64,000 bases of DNA from Alistipes putredinis DSM 17216. Its GTDB lineage: Bacteria; Bacteroidota; Bacteroidia; Bacteroidales; Rikenellaceae. The stretch lies in the NCBI RefSeq assembly GCF_000154465.1, contig NZ_DS499580.1, positions 310,001-374,000 of the forward strand, in the 5' to 3' direction. This document shows, one piece after another, positions 54,048 through 62,086 of the stretch. Every line of letters starts with the position of its first letter. Position 1 is the first letter of the stretch. A model generated the notes under the pieces. That model was given only the letters and a program-made list of their open reading frames with translations. It was not told the DNA's origin and ran no database searches. A program made the translations under genes and the position numbers.

Positions 54048-54716
54048 TCATTCCCATTCTATCGGCTCACCGCTCCAGCGATCCCAATCTTTCCACCGCT
54101 CGGTGGTCGCACGGACGGCTTCTTCATAGTCCTCATTGGTGATATGAATCGTCCATCGCACGGCACGGGGGCGGTCCGGGAACTCTTCATACTCCCAACG
54201 GGCCGGGTCGCGCGGCGTTCCGACCATCTCTTCCGTCATAGGCTTTATAAAATTATAAAGCATCGCGGTATCTTTCTCCGGACCTAAAGTCCCGGCCTTA
54301 TCGTTTCGGTAATAAATTTCTAAATAATCTAAGCCTTTGTTCAAGTCTTTGATTAATACCTGATCCATATCGAAATTCAAACCCGCGCAATTTTCTATAC
54401 AACACCAATGCGTAGCTTGTTCCTTCGGCTTGAGGTAGTAGAAGAATCCGTATGGGTTCCTTCGTACTCTTGCAGCAATGTACAGCGGCTGGTCGCTGGC
54501 ATTTCGCATACGGAAGTACGTGTAATAGAGACTGGGTTCCTCGTCCTTTATGTTATCCTCCATCGAATGATACATCTCCTTATACTCTTCTGAAGGCTGT
54601 ACCGGCTGTTCTTCCGGCGGAGTTTCCGGTGCCGGACTTTCCGCTTTGTCGGAACAACTCAACGGAGCCAAGAACAGGAGCAAGGCTCCTAACGATAAAT
54701 AGACACGTGCTTTCAT
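54048..54716 (-). CDS. lipoprotein of unknown function
   Basis: A 222-residue lipoprotein starting MKARVYLSLGALLLFLAPLSCSDKAES, with lipobox PLSC. A Pro/Glu-rich linker follows (PETPPEEQPVQPSEEYKEMY), then a compact domain with two adjacent Cys (WCCIENC) and many aromatic residues. No family is recognised. The frame is open 44 codons further upstream but without a signal peptide there, so this start is firm. Confidence 0.75.
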   Translation of the reverse strand: MKARVYLSLGALLLFLAPLSCSDKAESPAPETPPEEQPVQPSEEYKEMYHSMEDNIKDEEPSLYYTYFRMRNASDQPLYIAARVRRNPYGFFYYLKPKEQATHWCCIENCAGLNFDMDQVLIKDLNKGLDYLEIYYRNDKAGTLGPEKDTAMLYNFIKPMTEEMVGTPRDPARWEYEEFPDRPRAVRWTIHITNEDYEEAVRATTERWKDWDRWSGEPIEWE

Positions 54717-55197
54717 AATTAGGTAGGTTTTAGGTTGAACGATCGTCGCCTGCAACGGTATGCCTTCGATCCTTTTCCACGCGCCTCTTCCGGAATGCTT
54801 GCGGCCATTGTGCCGCGAGCTTCCCCTTTCACGGGCTGAAACAGGCATTAGACATTGCGGGATACGCTTCTCCCGCGATGTTTCTGTGCTCTATAATTAA
54901 GTATAATAGATAGATTCTGCAAACGGAAAGGTTCGTTTGCGGCAAAATCCCTGTACACGTGTCTTTCGATGTCCTGTGATGCACGGCCCCGCCGCTATCG
55001 TCCGATGTATTTCGACCTTTCCGCGAAATCCCTTTCGAGGGTGCTTCGGGGCGTATCGAATTAACGGTCGGCGGAATCGTGATCTGCCGTTGAAATCGGC
55101 TGGAAAACTGTTGTGAATCCCTGACCGGCGGCAGGCCGTATGGGTGGATCGGCCCCGGGTTTCGGGCGTGTCGGCAGATCCACTTGGGAATAGACAA
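54717..55197. other. gene-free interval with hairpins
   Basis: Two hairpins are seen: acattgcggga with tcccgcgatgt (54852-54881) and a shorter gcaaacg with cgtttgc near 54920. Neither has a clear T run. No gene is supported on either strand. Confidence 0.45.
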
Positions 55198-55233
55198 TAA
55201 AAAAGCTCTTCCTTTCGAGGGAAGAGCTTTTTT
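55198..55233 (-). terminator. ferredoxin terminator
   Basis: Stem aaaaaagctcttcc with gggaagagctttttt around a 5-6 nt loop, just past the ferredoxin stop. Confidence 0.9.
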
Positions 55234-55249
55234 ATGCCTTCTTGTAAAA

Positions 55250-55420
55250 TTATTCGGGCTTGATCGCTTCGCTCGGGCAAACGCCTGCGCAGGTGCCGCA
55301 GTCGATGCACTTGTCAGGATCGATTACATAAACATCACCGGCCGAGATTGCCTCTACCGGACATTCGTCGATACATGTGCCGCAAGCTACGCACAAATCG
55401 GGACTAATTTTGTAAGCCAT
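55250..55420 (-). CDS. 2[4Fe-4S] ferredoxin
   Basis: A 56-residue clostridial-type ferredoxin, too short for ordinary gene-length cutoffs. It has two full cluster motifs: CVACGTCIDECP and CIDCGTCAGVCP. Both follow the CxxCxxCxxxCP pattern, so two low-potential [4Fe-4S] clusters are expected. It begins MAYKISPDLC. It probably carries electrons for anaerobic enzymes such as pyruvate:ferredoxin oxidoreductase. It has its own consensus promoter and a strong terminator. Confidence 0.95.
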   Translation of the reverse strand: MAYKISPDLCVACGTCIDECPVEAISAGDVYVIDPDKCIDCGTCAGVCPSEAIKPE

Positions 55421-55454
55421 TTTTTTGTATTGTTTAAGTTGTGTGTTGACGGTG

Positions 55455-55485
55455 CAAATATAAAAATTTATTTAATCATATCAAA
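55455..55485 (-). promoter_or_regulatory. ferredoxin promoter
   Basis: On the minus strand TTTG, 19 nt, TATATTTG: a perfect match at both boxes. It overlaps the last codons of serS. Confidence 0.85.
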
Positions 55486-56739
55486 GCCCGTATAAGGAAT
55501 TAACGCTTCAGGAATCCGGATGCCGTCGGGCGTCTGGTTGTTCTCCAGCAGGGCCGCCACGATGCGGGGTAGGGCCAGCGAGGAGCCGTTGAGCGTGTGT
55601 GCCAGCCGCGTCTTTTTGTCGGCATCCTTGTAGCGGAGTTTCAGGCGGTTGGCCTGGAACGACTCGAAATTCGACACGGACGACACTTCGAGCCAGCGTT
55701 TCTGCGCTTCGGAATATACCTCGAAATCATAAGTCAGCGCCGAGGTGAAGGACATGTCGCCGCCGCAGAGTCGGAGGATGCGGTAGGGCAGCTCCAGTGC
55801 CTTGACGATGCTTTCGACGTGGGCCACCATGCCGTCCAGCGCCTCGTAACTCTTTTCGGGAAGGCTCAACTGTACGATCTCCACCTTGTCGAACTGGTGC
55901 AGACGGTTCAGTCCGCGCACATCCTTGCCGTACGACCCGGCTTCGCGGCGGAAACAGGGGGTGTAGGCGGTCATCTTCACCGGAAAATCCTTCTCGTCGA
56001 GAATCACGTCGCGGTAGATGTTCGTCACGGGCACTTCGGCCGTCGGAACGAGGTAGAAGTTGTCCGCCGTGGCGTGGTACATCTGTCCCTCCTTGTCGGG
56101 CAGTTGTCCCGTGCCGAAGCCGGAGGCTTCATTGACCATGACCGGAGGCTCCACTTCCAGATACCCGGCCCGCGTGTTGCAGTCGAGGAAGAAGTTGATG
56201 AGCGCACGCTGCAACCGGGCGCCCTGTCCCTTATAAACGGGGAACCCCGCGCCGGTGAGCTTTACGCCCAGGTCGAAGTCGATGATGTCGTATTTGCGGG
56301 CCAGCTCCCAGTGGGGCAGCGGGTTTTCGGGCAATTGCGTATAGCTTTCGACCAGTTTCACAACCAGATTGTCTTCCGCCGTTTTGCCTTCGGGCACGAT
56401 GTCGGCCGGGAAGTTCGGCAGGGTGACGATCGCGGCCTGAAGAGCATCCGAAACCTCTTTGAATTCGGCATTCAGCGCGTTCGACCGCTCCTTGAGGGAC
56501 GCGACTTCCGCTTTTTTGGCTTCGGCTTCGTCGCGCCGTCCCTGACCCATCAATGCACCGATCTGTTTGGCCGCCTGGTTCTGTGTGGCCAGACATTCGT
56601 CCAGTTCGTGCTGGATCGCCTTGCGGCGGTCGTCCAGTTTTTCGATTTCGGCGATTACCGGAGCGGCGTCCACTCCTTTTTTTGCCAGACGGCGGATGGC
56701 CGCCTCGCGGTCGTCCCTGAGTTGCTTGATCGTAAGCAT
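55468..56739 (-). CDS. serS: seryl-tRNA synthetase
   Basis: A 423-residue class II synthetase. The N-terminal coiled-coil arm (residues ~27-100) binds the long variable arm of tRNA-Ser. Motif 2 is FRREAGSYGKDVRGLNRLHQ and motif 3 lies in LNGSSLALPRIVAALLEN. The start MLTIKQLRDDREAAI fits the family. It is divergent from the U32 peptidase, with TAATTTTG (56768-56775) as its likely -7 box. Confidence 0.97.
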   Translation of the reverse strand: MLTIKQLRDDREAAIRRLAKKGVDAAPVIAEIEKLDDRRKAIQHELDECLATQNQAAKQIGALMGQGRRDEAEAKKAEVASLKERSNALNAEFKEVSDALQAAIVTLPNFPADIVPEGKTAEDNLVVKLVESYTQLPENPLPHWELARKYDIIDFDLGVKLTGAGFPVYKGQGARLQRALINFFLDCNTRAGYLEVEPPVMVNEASGFGTGQLPDKEGQMYHATADNFYLVPTAEVPVTNIYRDVILDEKDFPVKMTAYTPCFRREAGSYGKDVRGLNRLHQFDKVEIVQLSLPEKSYEALDGMVAHVESIVKALELPYRILRLCGGDMSFTSALTYDFEVYSEAQKRWLEVSSVSNFESFQANRLKLRYKDADKKTRLAHTLNGSSLALPRIVAALLENNQTPDGIRIPEALIPYTGFDMIK

Positions 56740-56767
56740 GGTCTTGAAATATTACGTGTTCGGAGAG

Positions 56768-56775
56768 CAAAATTA
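56768..56775 (-). promoter_or_regulatory. -7 box of serS
   Basis: TAATTTTG on the minus strand, 28 nt before the start. Confidence 0.55.
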
Positions 56776-56817
56776 CAAAACAAACCCCAATCGCAAGCAC
56801 ATTTGCCGATTATTTTT

Positions 56818-56825
56818 TACTTTTG
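56818..56825 (+). promoter_or_regulatory. -7 box of the U32 peptidase gene
   Basis: TACTTTTG, a perfect TAnnTTTG, about 88 nt before the GTG start. Confidence 0.5.
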
Positions 56826-56913
56826 CCCCGAGATAAGACACGCCTCGACGCGGCCCGGGGGAACCGGATGTCGTTTCGGGTTTTTTCTTCGGCATATTTT
56901 CCGACAAAGCACC

Positions 56914-58728
56914 GTGAAATCCATCGAATTACTCGCTCCCGCCAAAGATTTGCAGGCGGCCGTCGCTGCGGTCGATTACGGCGCCGACGCCCTCTATATC
57001 GGAGGCGCCCGCTTCGGTGCGCGCCACGCGGCGGGCAATTCTGCGGAGGAGATCGCCCGAGCGGTAGAGTATGCCCATCAATACGGTGTACGGGTGCATG
57101 CTACGCTCAATACGTTGCTCTATGACGGCGAGTTGGCCGAAGCCGAGCGGCAGGCCAGGGAGCTGATCGCCGCCGGGGTGGACGCCCTGATCGTGCAGGA
57201 CATGGCGCTGCGGCGGATGAATCTGCCGGTCGAGCTGCACGCTTCGACGCAGGCGGCCACACGTACGCCGGAGCAGGCGCTTTTTCTGGAGCGCTGCGGC
57301 TTTGCCCGCGTGATTCTGGAGCGGGCCTTGTCGCTCGACGAGATCCGGACGATCCGCGCCGCCTGCGGGGTCGATCTGGAGTGTTTCGTCCACGGGGCGA
57401 TCTGCGTGGGGTACAGCGGCCGCTGTTTCCTGTCGCGTTCGATGAGCGAACGCAGCGGTAACCGGGGCGCTTGCAGCCAGCCCTGCCGCCTGACCTACGA
57501 TCTGGTGGACGAGTCCGGGCGTACGGTCGTCAAGGGGCGGCATTTGCTGTCGGTGCGGGATTTGAATTTGTCGGACCGTATAGGCGAGCTGATCGATGCG
57601 GGGATTACCTCGTTCAAGATCGAGGGACGCCTGAAGGATATCGGATATATCAAAAATGTCGTAAGTTATTACCGCCAGCGGATTGATCGGGCGCTCGCGT
57701 CGCGGCCGGGATTCTGCCGCTCGTCGGTGGGAGAGAGCCGGCCGGACTTTCAGCCGGATCCTTCGAAGAGTTTCACGCGGGGCGAGTCGGAGTATTTCTT
57801 CGACGGTCGCCGGGCGGGAGTCGCATCGTTCGACACGCCCAAAGCTGTCGGCGAACCGTTGGGGCGCATTGTGCGGGTCGATCGAGGGAGTTTTACGCTC
57901 TCCGGGCCGTGTGATCTGGCTCCCGGTGACGGCATCTGTTTGCTGACCCGGAACGGGTTGGCGGGTACCAATGTCAATGAAGTGGCCGGAAGCCGCATCG
58001 TGCCCAACCGGATGGAGGGCGTCGTTGCGGGGGCGGAGGTGTTCCGCAATTTCGACCGCCGCTTTTCGTTGGCCCTCGACCGCAGCCGTACGCGGCGCGT
58101 GATTCCCGTGCGTGCCGACGCGGCGATAACGCCGCTGCGAGTAACGGTGCGTTTTACCGATTGCGAGGGAGTTGCGGCCGAGGTTACGCGCGACGGGGTG
58201 TTCGAACCGGCGAAAGATTCCCGGAAGATGTCGGAAACCGTCGCCGCACAACTTTCCCGCAGCGGAGATACGATTTTCGACGTGCGGGAGGTTCGCTCCG
58301 AAGGGTGCGACCGTTTCGTGCCGGTGTCGCTGCTGGCGGAGCTGCGCCGCGAAGGATTGGAGCGTTTGCGGCGGGCGCGGCTCGACCGCCCTGTCGTCCA
58401 TGCGATTCTGCCCGAGGATCGATCGGCGCCCTATCCGTCGAAAGTCCTTACGGCCGAGGAGAATGTTACGAATCGTCTGGCCGAGGAGTTTTACCGCGAT
58501 CACGGGGTGCGGCAAATTGCACGCGGACTCGATCTGGAACCTGCGACGGCAGGGCATCCGGTCATGCGTTCGGCCTATTGCATTCGGCGTGAGATCGGAC
58601 AGTGCCTGAAGGAGCATCCGACGCTGAAAGGAGAGCTGTTTCTGATGCGCGGCCGGTTCCGATACCGGCTCCGGTTCGACTGTGCCCGGTGCGAAATGAG
58701 CCTGATCGACGAGAGCGATCGAAAATAA
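56914..58728 (+). CDS. U32-family peptidase, possibly RlhA-type rRNA hydroxylase
   Basis: A 604-residue U32 protein with a GTG start (KSIELLAPAKDLQAAVAAVDYG); no in-frame ATG gives the conserved N-terminus. The TIM-barrel signature is FVHGAICVGYSGRCFLS, with conserved Cys in GACSQPCRLTYDL and later CARC. The length and the C-terminal extension resemble E. coli RlhA, which hydroxylates C2501 of 23S rRNA, rather than the shorter UbiU/TrhP types. True peptidase activity is doubtful. The specific function is uncertain. Confidence 0.88.
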   Translation: MKSIELLAPAKDLQAAVAAVDYGADALYIGGARFGARHAAGNSAEEIARAVEYAHQYGVRVHATLNTLLYDGELAEAERQARELIAAGVDALIVQDMALRRMNLPVELHASTQAATRTPEQALFLERCGFARVILERALSLDEIRTIRAACGVDLECFVHGAICVGYSGRCFLSRSMSERSGNRGACSQPCRLTYDLVDESGRTVVKGRHLLSVRDLNLSDRIGELIDAGITSFKIEGRLKDIGYIKNVVSYYRQRIDRALASRPGFCRSSVGESRPDFQPDPSKSFTRGESEYFFDGRRAGVASFDTPKAVGEPLGRIVRVDRGSFTLSGPCDLAPGDGICLLTRNGLAGTNVNEVAGSRIVPNRMEGVVAGAEVFRNFDRRFSLALDRSRTRRVIPVRADAAITPLRVTVRFTDCEGVAAEVTRDGVFEPAKDSRKMSETVAAQLSRSGDTIFDVREVRSEGCDRFVPVSLLAELRREGLERLRRARLDRPVVHAILPEDRSAPYPSKVLTAEENVTNRLAEEFYRDHGVRQIARGLDLEPATAGHPVMRSAYCIRREIGQCLKEHPTLKGELFLMRGRFRYRLRFDCARCEMSLIDESDRK

Positions 58729-58938
58729 CAAAAGAGTCCCGCGCTTTCGATTGGCCGGATCGGTCTGATTATTTCGGCGGTGGAAGTTGCGGGCGAGTTC
58801 CGTTTCTGCGGGCGGCTCGGTGAAATTTGTTCGGCTTGCGCCTGTTCGCCGCAGGCCGGTAAAAGAAGTAGGATGTCGGCAGTATGCCGTGTACGAACCG
58901 GATAATTCGTTATATGCTGTATGATTAAAGATAATTCC

Positions 58939-59823
58939 ATGTTTGAAGCCCTGATTCCCCGATTCCCCGACTACGAACTGATCGATTCCGGCGATTTCGA
59001 GAAACTCGAACGTTTCGGCCGTTATGTCGTGCGCCGTCCCGAACCGCAGGCCATCTGGCGGCGGAGTCTTACGGAGGAGGAGTGGCGCCGCCTGGCCGAC
59101 GCCTCGTTCCTGCGTGACGGACGCAGCGAAGAACGCGGGGAGTGGCGGTTGCGGTCCGGGATGCCGTCCCGGTGGACGGTGGACTATGCCTATGAAGGGA
59201 TGCGGCTGCGCATGCGCTTGGGCCTCACTTCGTTCAAACACGTGGGGCTTTTCCCGGAGCAGGCGGCCAACTGGAATTTCATCTACGACAACTGTGTGCG
59301 GATGAGAGCGGAGGAACGGACGCCGAAGGTCCTGAATCTCTTTGCCTATACGGGCGGAGCGACGCTCGCGGCCCGGGCGGCGGGAGCCGATACGACCCAC
59401 GTGGATTCGGTCAAACAGGTCGTGACCTGGGCGCGGGAGAATATGGAGCAGAGCGGTTTGGAGGGGGTGCGCTGGATCGTCGAAGACGCGCTCAAATTCG
59501 TGCAGCGCGAAGTGCGGCGAGGTAACCGCTACAACGGAATTATCCTCGATCCCCCGGCTTACGGACGGGGTGCCAACGGCGAAAAGTGGATTCTGGAGGA
59601 TAACATCGGCGAGATGCTCGAATGTTGCGCCCGGTTGTTGGAGCCGCGCGGAGCGTTTCTGGTGTTGAACCTCTATTCGATGGGGTTGTCGGCAACGCTC
59701 GCTTCGACCGCCGTGCGACAGGCCTTCGGCACGCCGTTTGAGGAACAATTCGGAGAACTCTGCTTCGACGACCGGGCCGGCAAGCGGCTTCCCCTGGGGA
59801 CGTACTGTCGTTTTGTCAGGTAG
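58939..59823 (+). CDS. class I SAM-dependent methyltransferase, RlmK/RlmI-like
   Basis: A 294-residue methyltransferase. The SAM site VLNLFAYTGGATLAARAAGA and the catalytic DPPAYGRG are seen, as in the RlmI/RlmK rRNA cytosine- or guanine-methylating group. The N-terminal ~100 residues are a divergent substrate domain. The start MFEALIPRFPDYE is preferred; another ATG lies six codons upstream. It stands alone. The target nucleotide is unknown. Confidence 0.85.
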   Translation: MFEALIPRFPDYELIDSGDFEKLERFGRYVVRRPEPQAIWRRSLTEEEWRRLADASFLRDGRSEERGEWRLRSGMPSRWTVDYAYEGMRLRMRLGLTSFKHVGLFPEQAANWNFIYDNCVRMRAEERTPKVLNLFAYTGGATLAARAAGADTTHVDSVKQVVTWARENMEQSGLEGVRWIVEDALKFVQREVRRGNRYNGIILDPPAYGRGANGEKWILEDNIGEMLECCARLLEPRGAFLVLNLYSMGLSATLASTAVRQAFGTPFEEQFGELCFDDRAGKRLPLGTYCRFVR

Positions 59824-59878
59824 CCGACGATCGGTTTGCCGGTACGGGGCAGAGCGGTTTTGAAAAACTTATGAAATT

Positions 59879-60172
59879 ATGACTACGCTCTCTATTGTAC
59901 TGGGTATCCTGACCTGGTGTCTTATTTCCGTACTGATCGGGCTCGTCGGCAGCCGCCGCAAGATCGGATTCGCCTGGACGTTCGTTTTAAGTCTGATCCT
60001 TACGCCTGTCGTGGGCCTTATCGCGGCTCTGACCTCGCCGAGACTGCCGCACGGAGGCGAGAAATGGGGCTTCGTGCACATCGGATTCATGGTGCTTACG
60101 GCATTGGCCCTGATCTCTTTCCTGGTAGTGCTCTTTACGGGCGGCATCTTCTTCGTCGCCGGAGGAGAGTAA
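59879..60172 (+). CDS. small membrane protein, three helices
   Basis: A 97-residue protein that is almost entirely hydrophobic: TTLSIVLGILTWCLISVLIGL, WTFVLSLILTPVVGLIAAL and a final VLTALALISFLVVLFTGGIF, with short basic loops (SRRKIG). No family is recognised. Good hydrophobic periodicity and 55-bp spacing after the methyltransferase support a real gene. It converges on the chromate-transporter pair. Confidence 0.65.
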   Translation: MTTLSIVLGILTWCLISVLIGLVGSRRKIGFAWTFVLSLILTPVVGLIAALTSPRLPHGGEKWGFVHIGFMVLTALALISFLVVLFTGGIFFVAGGE

Positions 60173-60178
60173 GCGCGG

Positions 60179-60739
60179 TTAAAGATAGATCGCGATGCCT
60201 GCGGCAGCCGAGAGGACGATCAGCAGGATCGGATTGAGTTTGAAGTAGGAGCCTGCGAGTACGCCGCCGAAGAGAATCCAACTCCAGAAGTCGATGAAGC
60301 TGGCGTCGCCTGCGTCCTGCGGAAACATCAGCAGGAGCGCGGCCGCCCCAATCATGCCGATCACTACCGGGCGGAGTCCCCGCATGGCGCCGCTTACCAG
60401 CGGATTGCCCTTGAGTCGGGCGATGTAGCGGGCGACTAGAATCATCAGCGTCATCGACGGCAGGCAGACCGCGAAAGTCGCAATGACCGAGCCCAGAATA
60501 CCGTACCATACGCTGCCGCTTTGCATTCCAACTGTGTAACCCACGTAAGTCGCCGAATTGATGGCGATGGGGCCGGGCGTGATCTGCGATACGGCCACGA
60601 TGTCGGCGAATTCGGCGTTGGTCATCCAGGCGTGCTGGACGACCACTTCGTTCTGGATCAGCGACAGCATGGCATAACCGCCGCCGAAGCCGAAGAATCC
60701 GATTTTCAGATAGCTGACGAACAGTTCCCAGAATATCAT
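60179..60739 (-). CDS. chromate transporter, second half-protein
   Basis: A 186-residue CHR-family half protein with six predicted helices. The signature FGFGGGYAMLSLIQNEVV lies near the start and SQITPGPIAINSATYVGY in the next segment. Two such halves normally act together as an antiparallel pair. Its start overlaps the stop of the other half by 4 bp. Despite the name, CHR proteins in gut anaerobes may move other anions such as sulfate. Confidence 0.9.
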   Translation of the reverse strand: MIFWELFVSYLKIGFFGFGGGYAMLSLIQNEVVVQHAWMTNAEFADIVAVSQITPGPIAINSATYVGYTVGMQSGSVWYGILGSVIATFAVCLPSMTLMILVARYIARLKGNPLVSGAMRGLRPVVIGMIGAAALLLMFPQDAGDASFIDFWSWILFGGVLAGSYFKLNPILLIVLSAAAGIAIYL

Positions 60740-61278
60740 TGCTTACTCTTTTTTGCGATAGACAATTCCCAGACGATGCCTGCACCTGCACCGGCGGCAA
60801 GAATCAGTACCGGTGAAAGACCCAGCCACCAGATCAGTCCGGCCAGTGCGGCGGCCAGCACGATCATGCTCCAGTGCATGCCCCGCGTGAGGGTGACCAG
60901 CGGAGCGATGATCAGGGCAACGACCGCCGGGCGCATTCCTTTGAAGGCTGCATCGACGACGGGGTTCTGACGGATGCCCGCGAAGAAGAGGGCGATCGCC
61001 AGGATGATGAGGAACGACGGCAGCACGGCGCCCAGCAGCGATGCGCAGGCGCCTCGGAGCCCCGAGCGTTTGTATCCGACGAAGACGGCCGTGTTGATCG
61101 CAATAGGGCCGGGGACCGATTGTGCCAGGGTCAGCAGGTCGAGAAATTCCGAAGCGGGGATCCACTTGCGGTGGTCGATCACCTCGCGTTGGATCAGCGG
61201 GATCATGGCGTAGCCGCCTCCGAAGGTGAAGAGTCCGATTTTGAAAAACGACCAGAATATTTCCCAAAGTTGTTTCAT
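60736..61278 (-). CDS. chromate transporter, first half-protein
   Basis: A 180-residue CHR-family half protein. FTFGGGYAMIPLIQREVIDH and AQSVPGPIAINTAVFVGYK match the signatures of the partner but the sequences are clearly diverged, as expected of an inverted-topology pair. Its start overlaps the rsmE stop by 4 bp. The three genes form one operon with rsmE first. Confidence 0.9.
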   Translation of the reverse strand: MKQLWEIFWSFFKIGLFTFGGGYAMIPLIQREVIDHRKWIPASEFLDLLTLAQSVPGPIAINTAVFVGYKRSGLRGACASLLGAVLPSFLIILAIALFFAGIRQNPVVDAAFKGMRPAVVALIIAPLVTLTRGMHWSMIVLAAALAGLIWWLGLSPVLILAAGAGAGIVWELSIAKKSKQ

Positions 61279-62036
61279 TGTACCGGTTTTGAAGACGGTT
61301 GTCTGTCGTCCGTTCCGATTTCGGATTCGTTGGCGGCAGCCACCAATGCGGTCGCCATGACGGCGGCCGTTTCCGTGCGCAGGCGCTGCGAGCCGAGCGT
61401 GATTTCGCGGAAACCTCCCCGGACGGCCAGGTCGATCTCTTCGGGCGAGAAGTCCCCTTCCGGCCCGATCAGAACCAGTACGTCGCCTCCTTTGTGCAGG
61501 ATGTGGGGCAGAAATGCCTTGCCCAGGGCCGAACGGGGAGCGTCGCAGTGGGCGATGAATTTCTGTCCGTCGAAGGGCTGCTTGATGACCTGTCGCAGCG
61601 GAGTTATTTCGTGCAGGCGGGGGTGGTAGGCTTTGAGCGACTGTTTCACGGCAGCCGTGATGACCTTGTTCTCCCGTTCGGGCTTGAGCGTGCGTCGCTC
61701 GCTATGCTCCGTGGCGAGGGGGATGATCTCCGCGACCCCGATTTCCGTGGCTTTTTCGAGGAACCATTCGAACCGGTCGTTGTTTTTCGTCGGGGCGACG
61801 GCCATCGTCAGGCGGTAGGGCAGCTTGCCGAATTCGCTGTTGGTGTCGCGCACCCGCACCCGGCAGCGTTTGGGATTGTCGTCCACGATTTCACAGCGGT
61901 AGAGGTTACCGCGGCCGTCGGTGATGTGCAGCTCTTCGCCGCAGGCCATGCGAAGCACGCGGATGCAGTGTTTCGACTCTTCCTCGCTGAGCGTATATTC
62001 CGGAGGAACGATATCGGGGGCGTAAAACAGTTGCAT
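61275..62036 (-). CDS. rsmE: 16S rRNA m3U1498 methyltransferase
   Basis: A 253-residue SPOUT-class RNA methyltransferase. An N-terminal PUA-like domain (LSEEESKHCIRVLRMACGEE) precedes the knotted SAM domain, whose signatures are LIGPEGDFSPEEIDLA and LGSQRLRTETAAVMA. It is divergent from the M3 peptidase gene and shares a palindromic promoter region with it. The operon with the chromate transporters shows no obvious functional link. Confidence 0.95.
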   Translation of the reverse strand: MQLFYAPDIVPPEYTLSEEESKHCIRVLRMACGEELHITDGRGNLYRCEIVDDNPKRCRVRVRDTNSEFGKLPYRLTMAVAPTKNNDRFEWFLEKATEIGVAEIIPLATEHSERRTLKPERENKVITAAVKQSLKAYHPRLHEITPLRQVIKQPFDGQKFIAHCDAPRSALGKAFLPHILHKGGDVLVLIGPEGDFSPEEIDLAVRGGFREITLGSQRLRTETAAVMATALVAAANESEIGTDDRQPSSKPVQ

Positions 62037-62050
62037 TTTTTATAAATTGT

Positions 62051-62068
62051 TTACCTTTGCAAAGGTAA
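62051..62068. promoter_or_regulatory. back-to-back -7 boxes forming a perfect 18-bp palindrome
   Basis: TTACCTTTG followed by CAAAGGTAA. The plus strand carries TACCTTTG for the M3 peptidase gene and the minus strand carries TACCTTTG for rsmE. The two promoters overlap completely at the -7 position. The palindrome could also be an operator. Confidence 0.65.
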
Positions 62069-62086
62069 ATAAAATCCAACGAACCG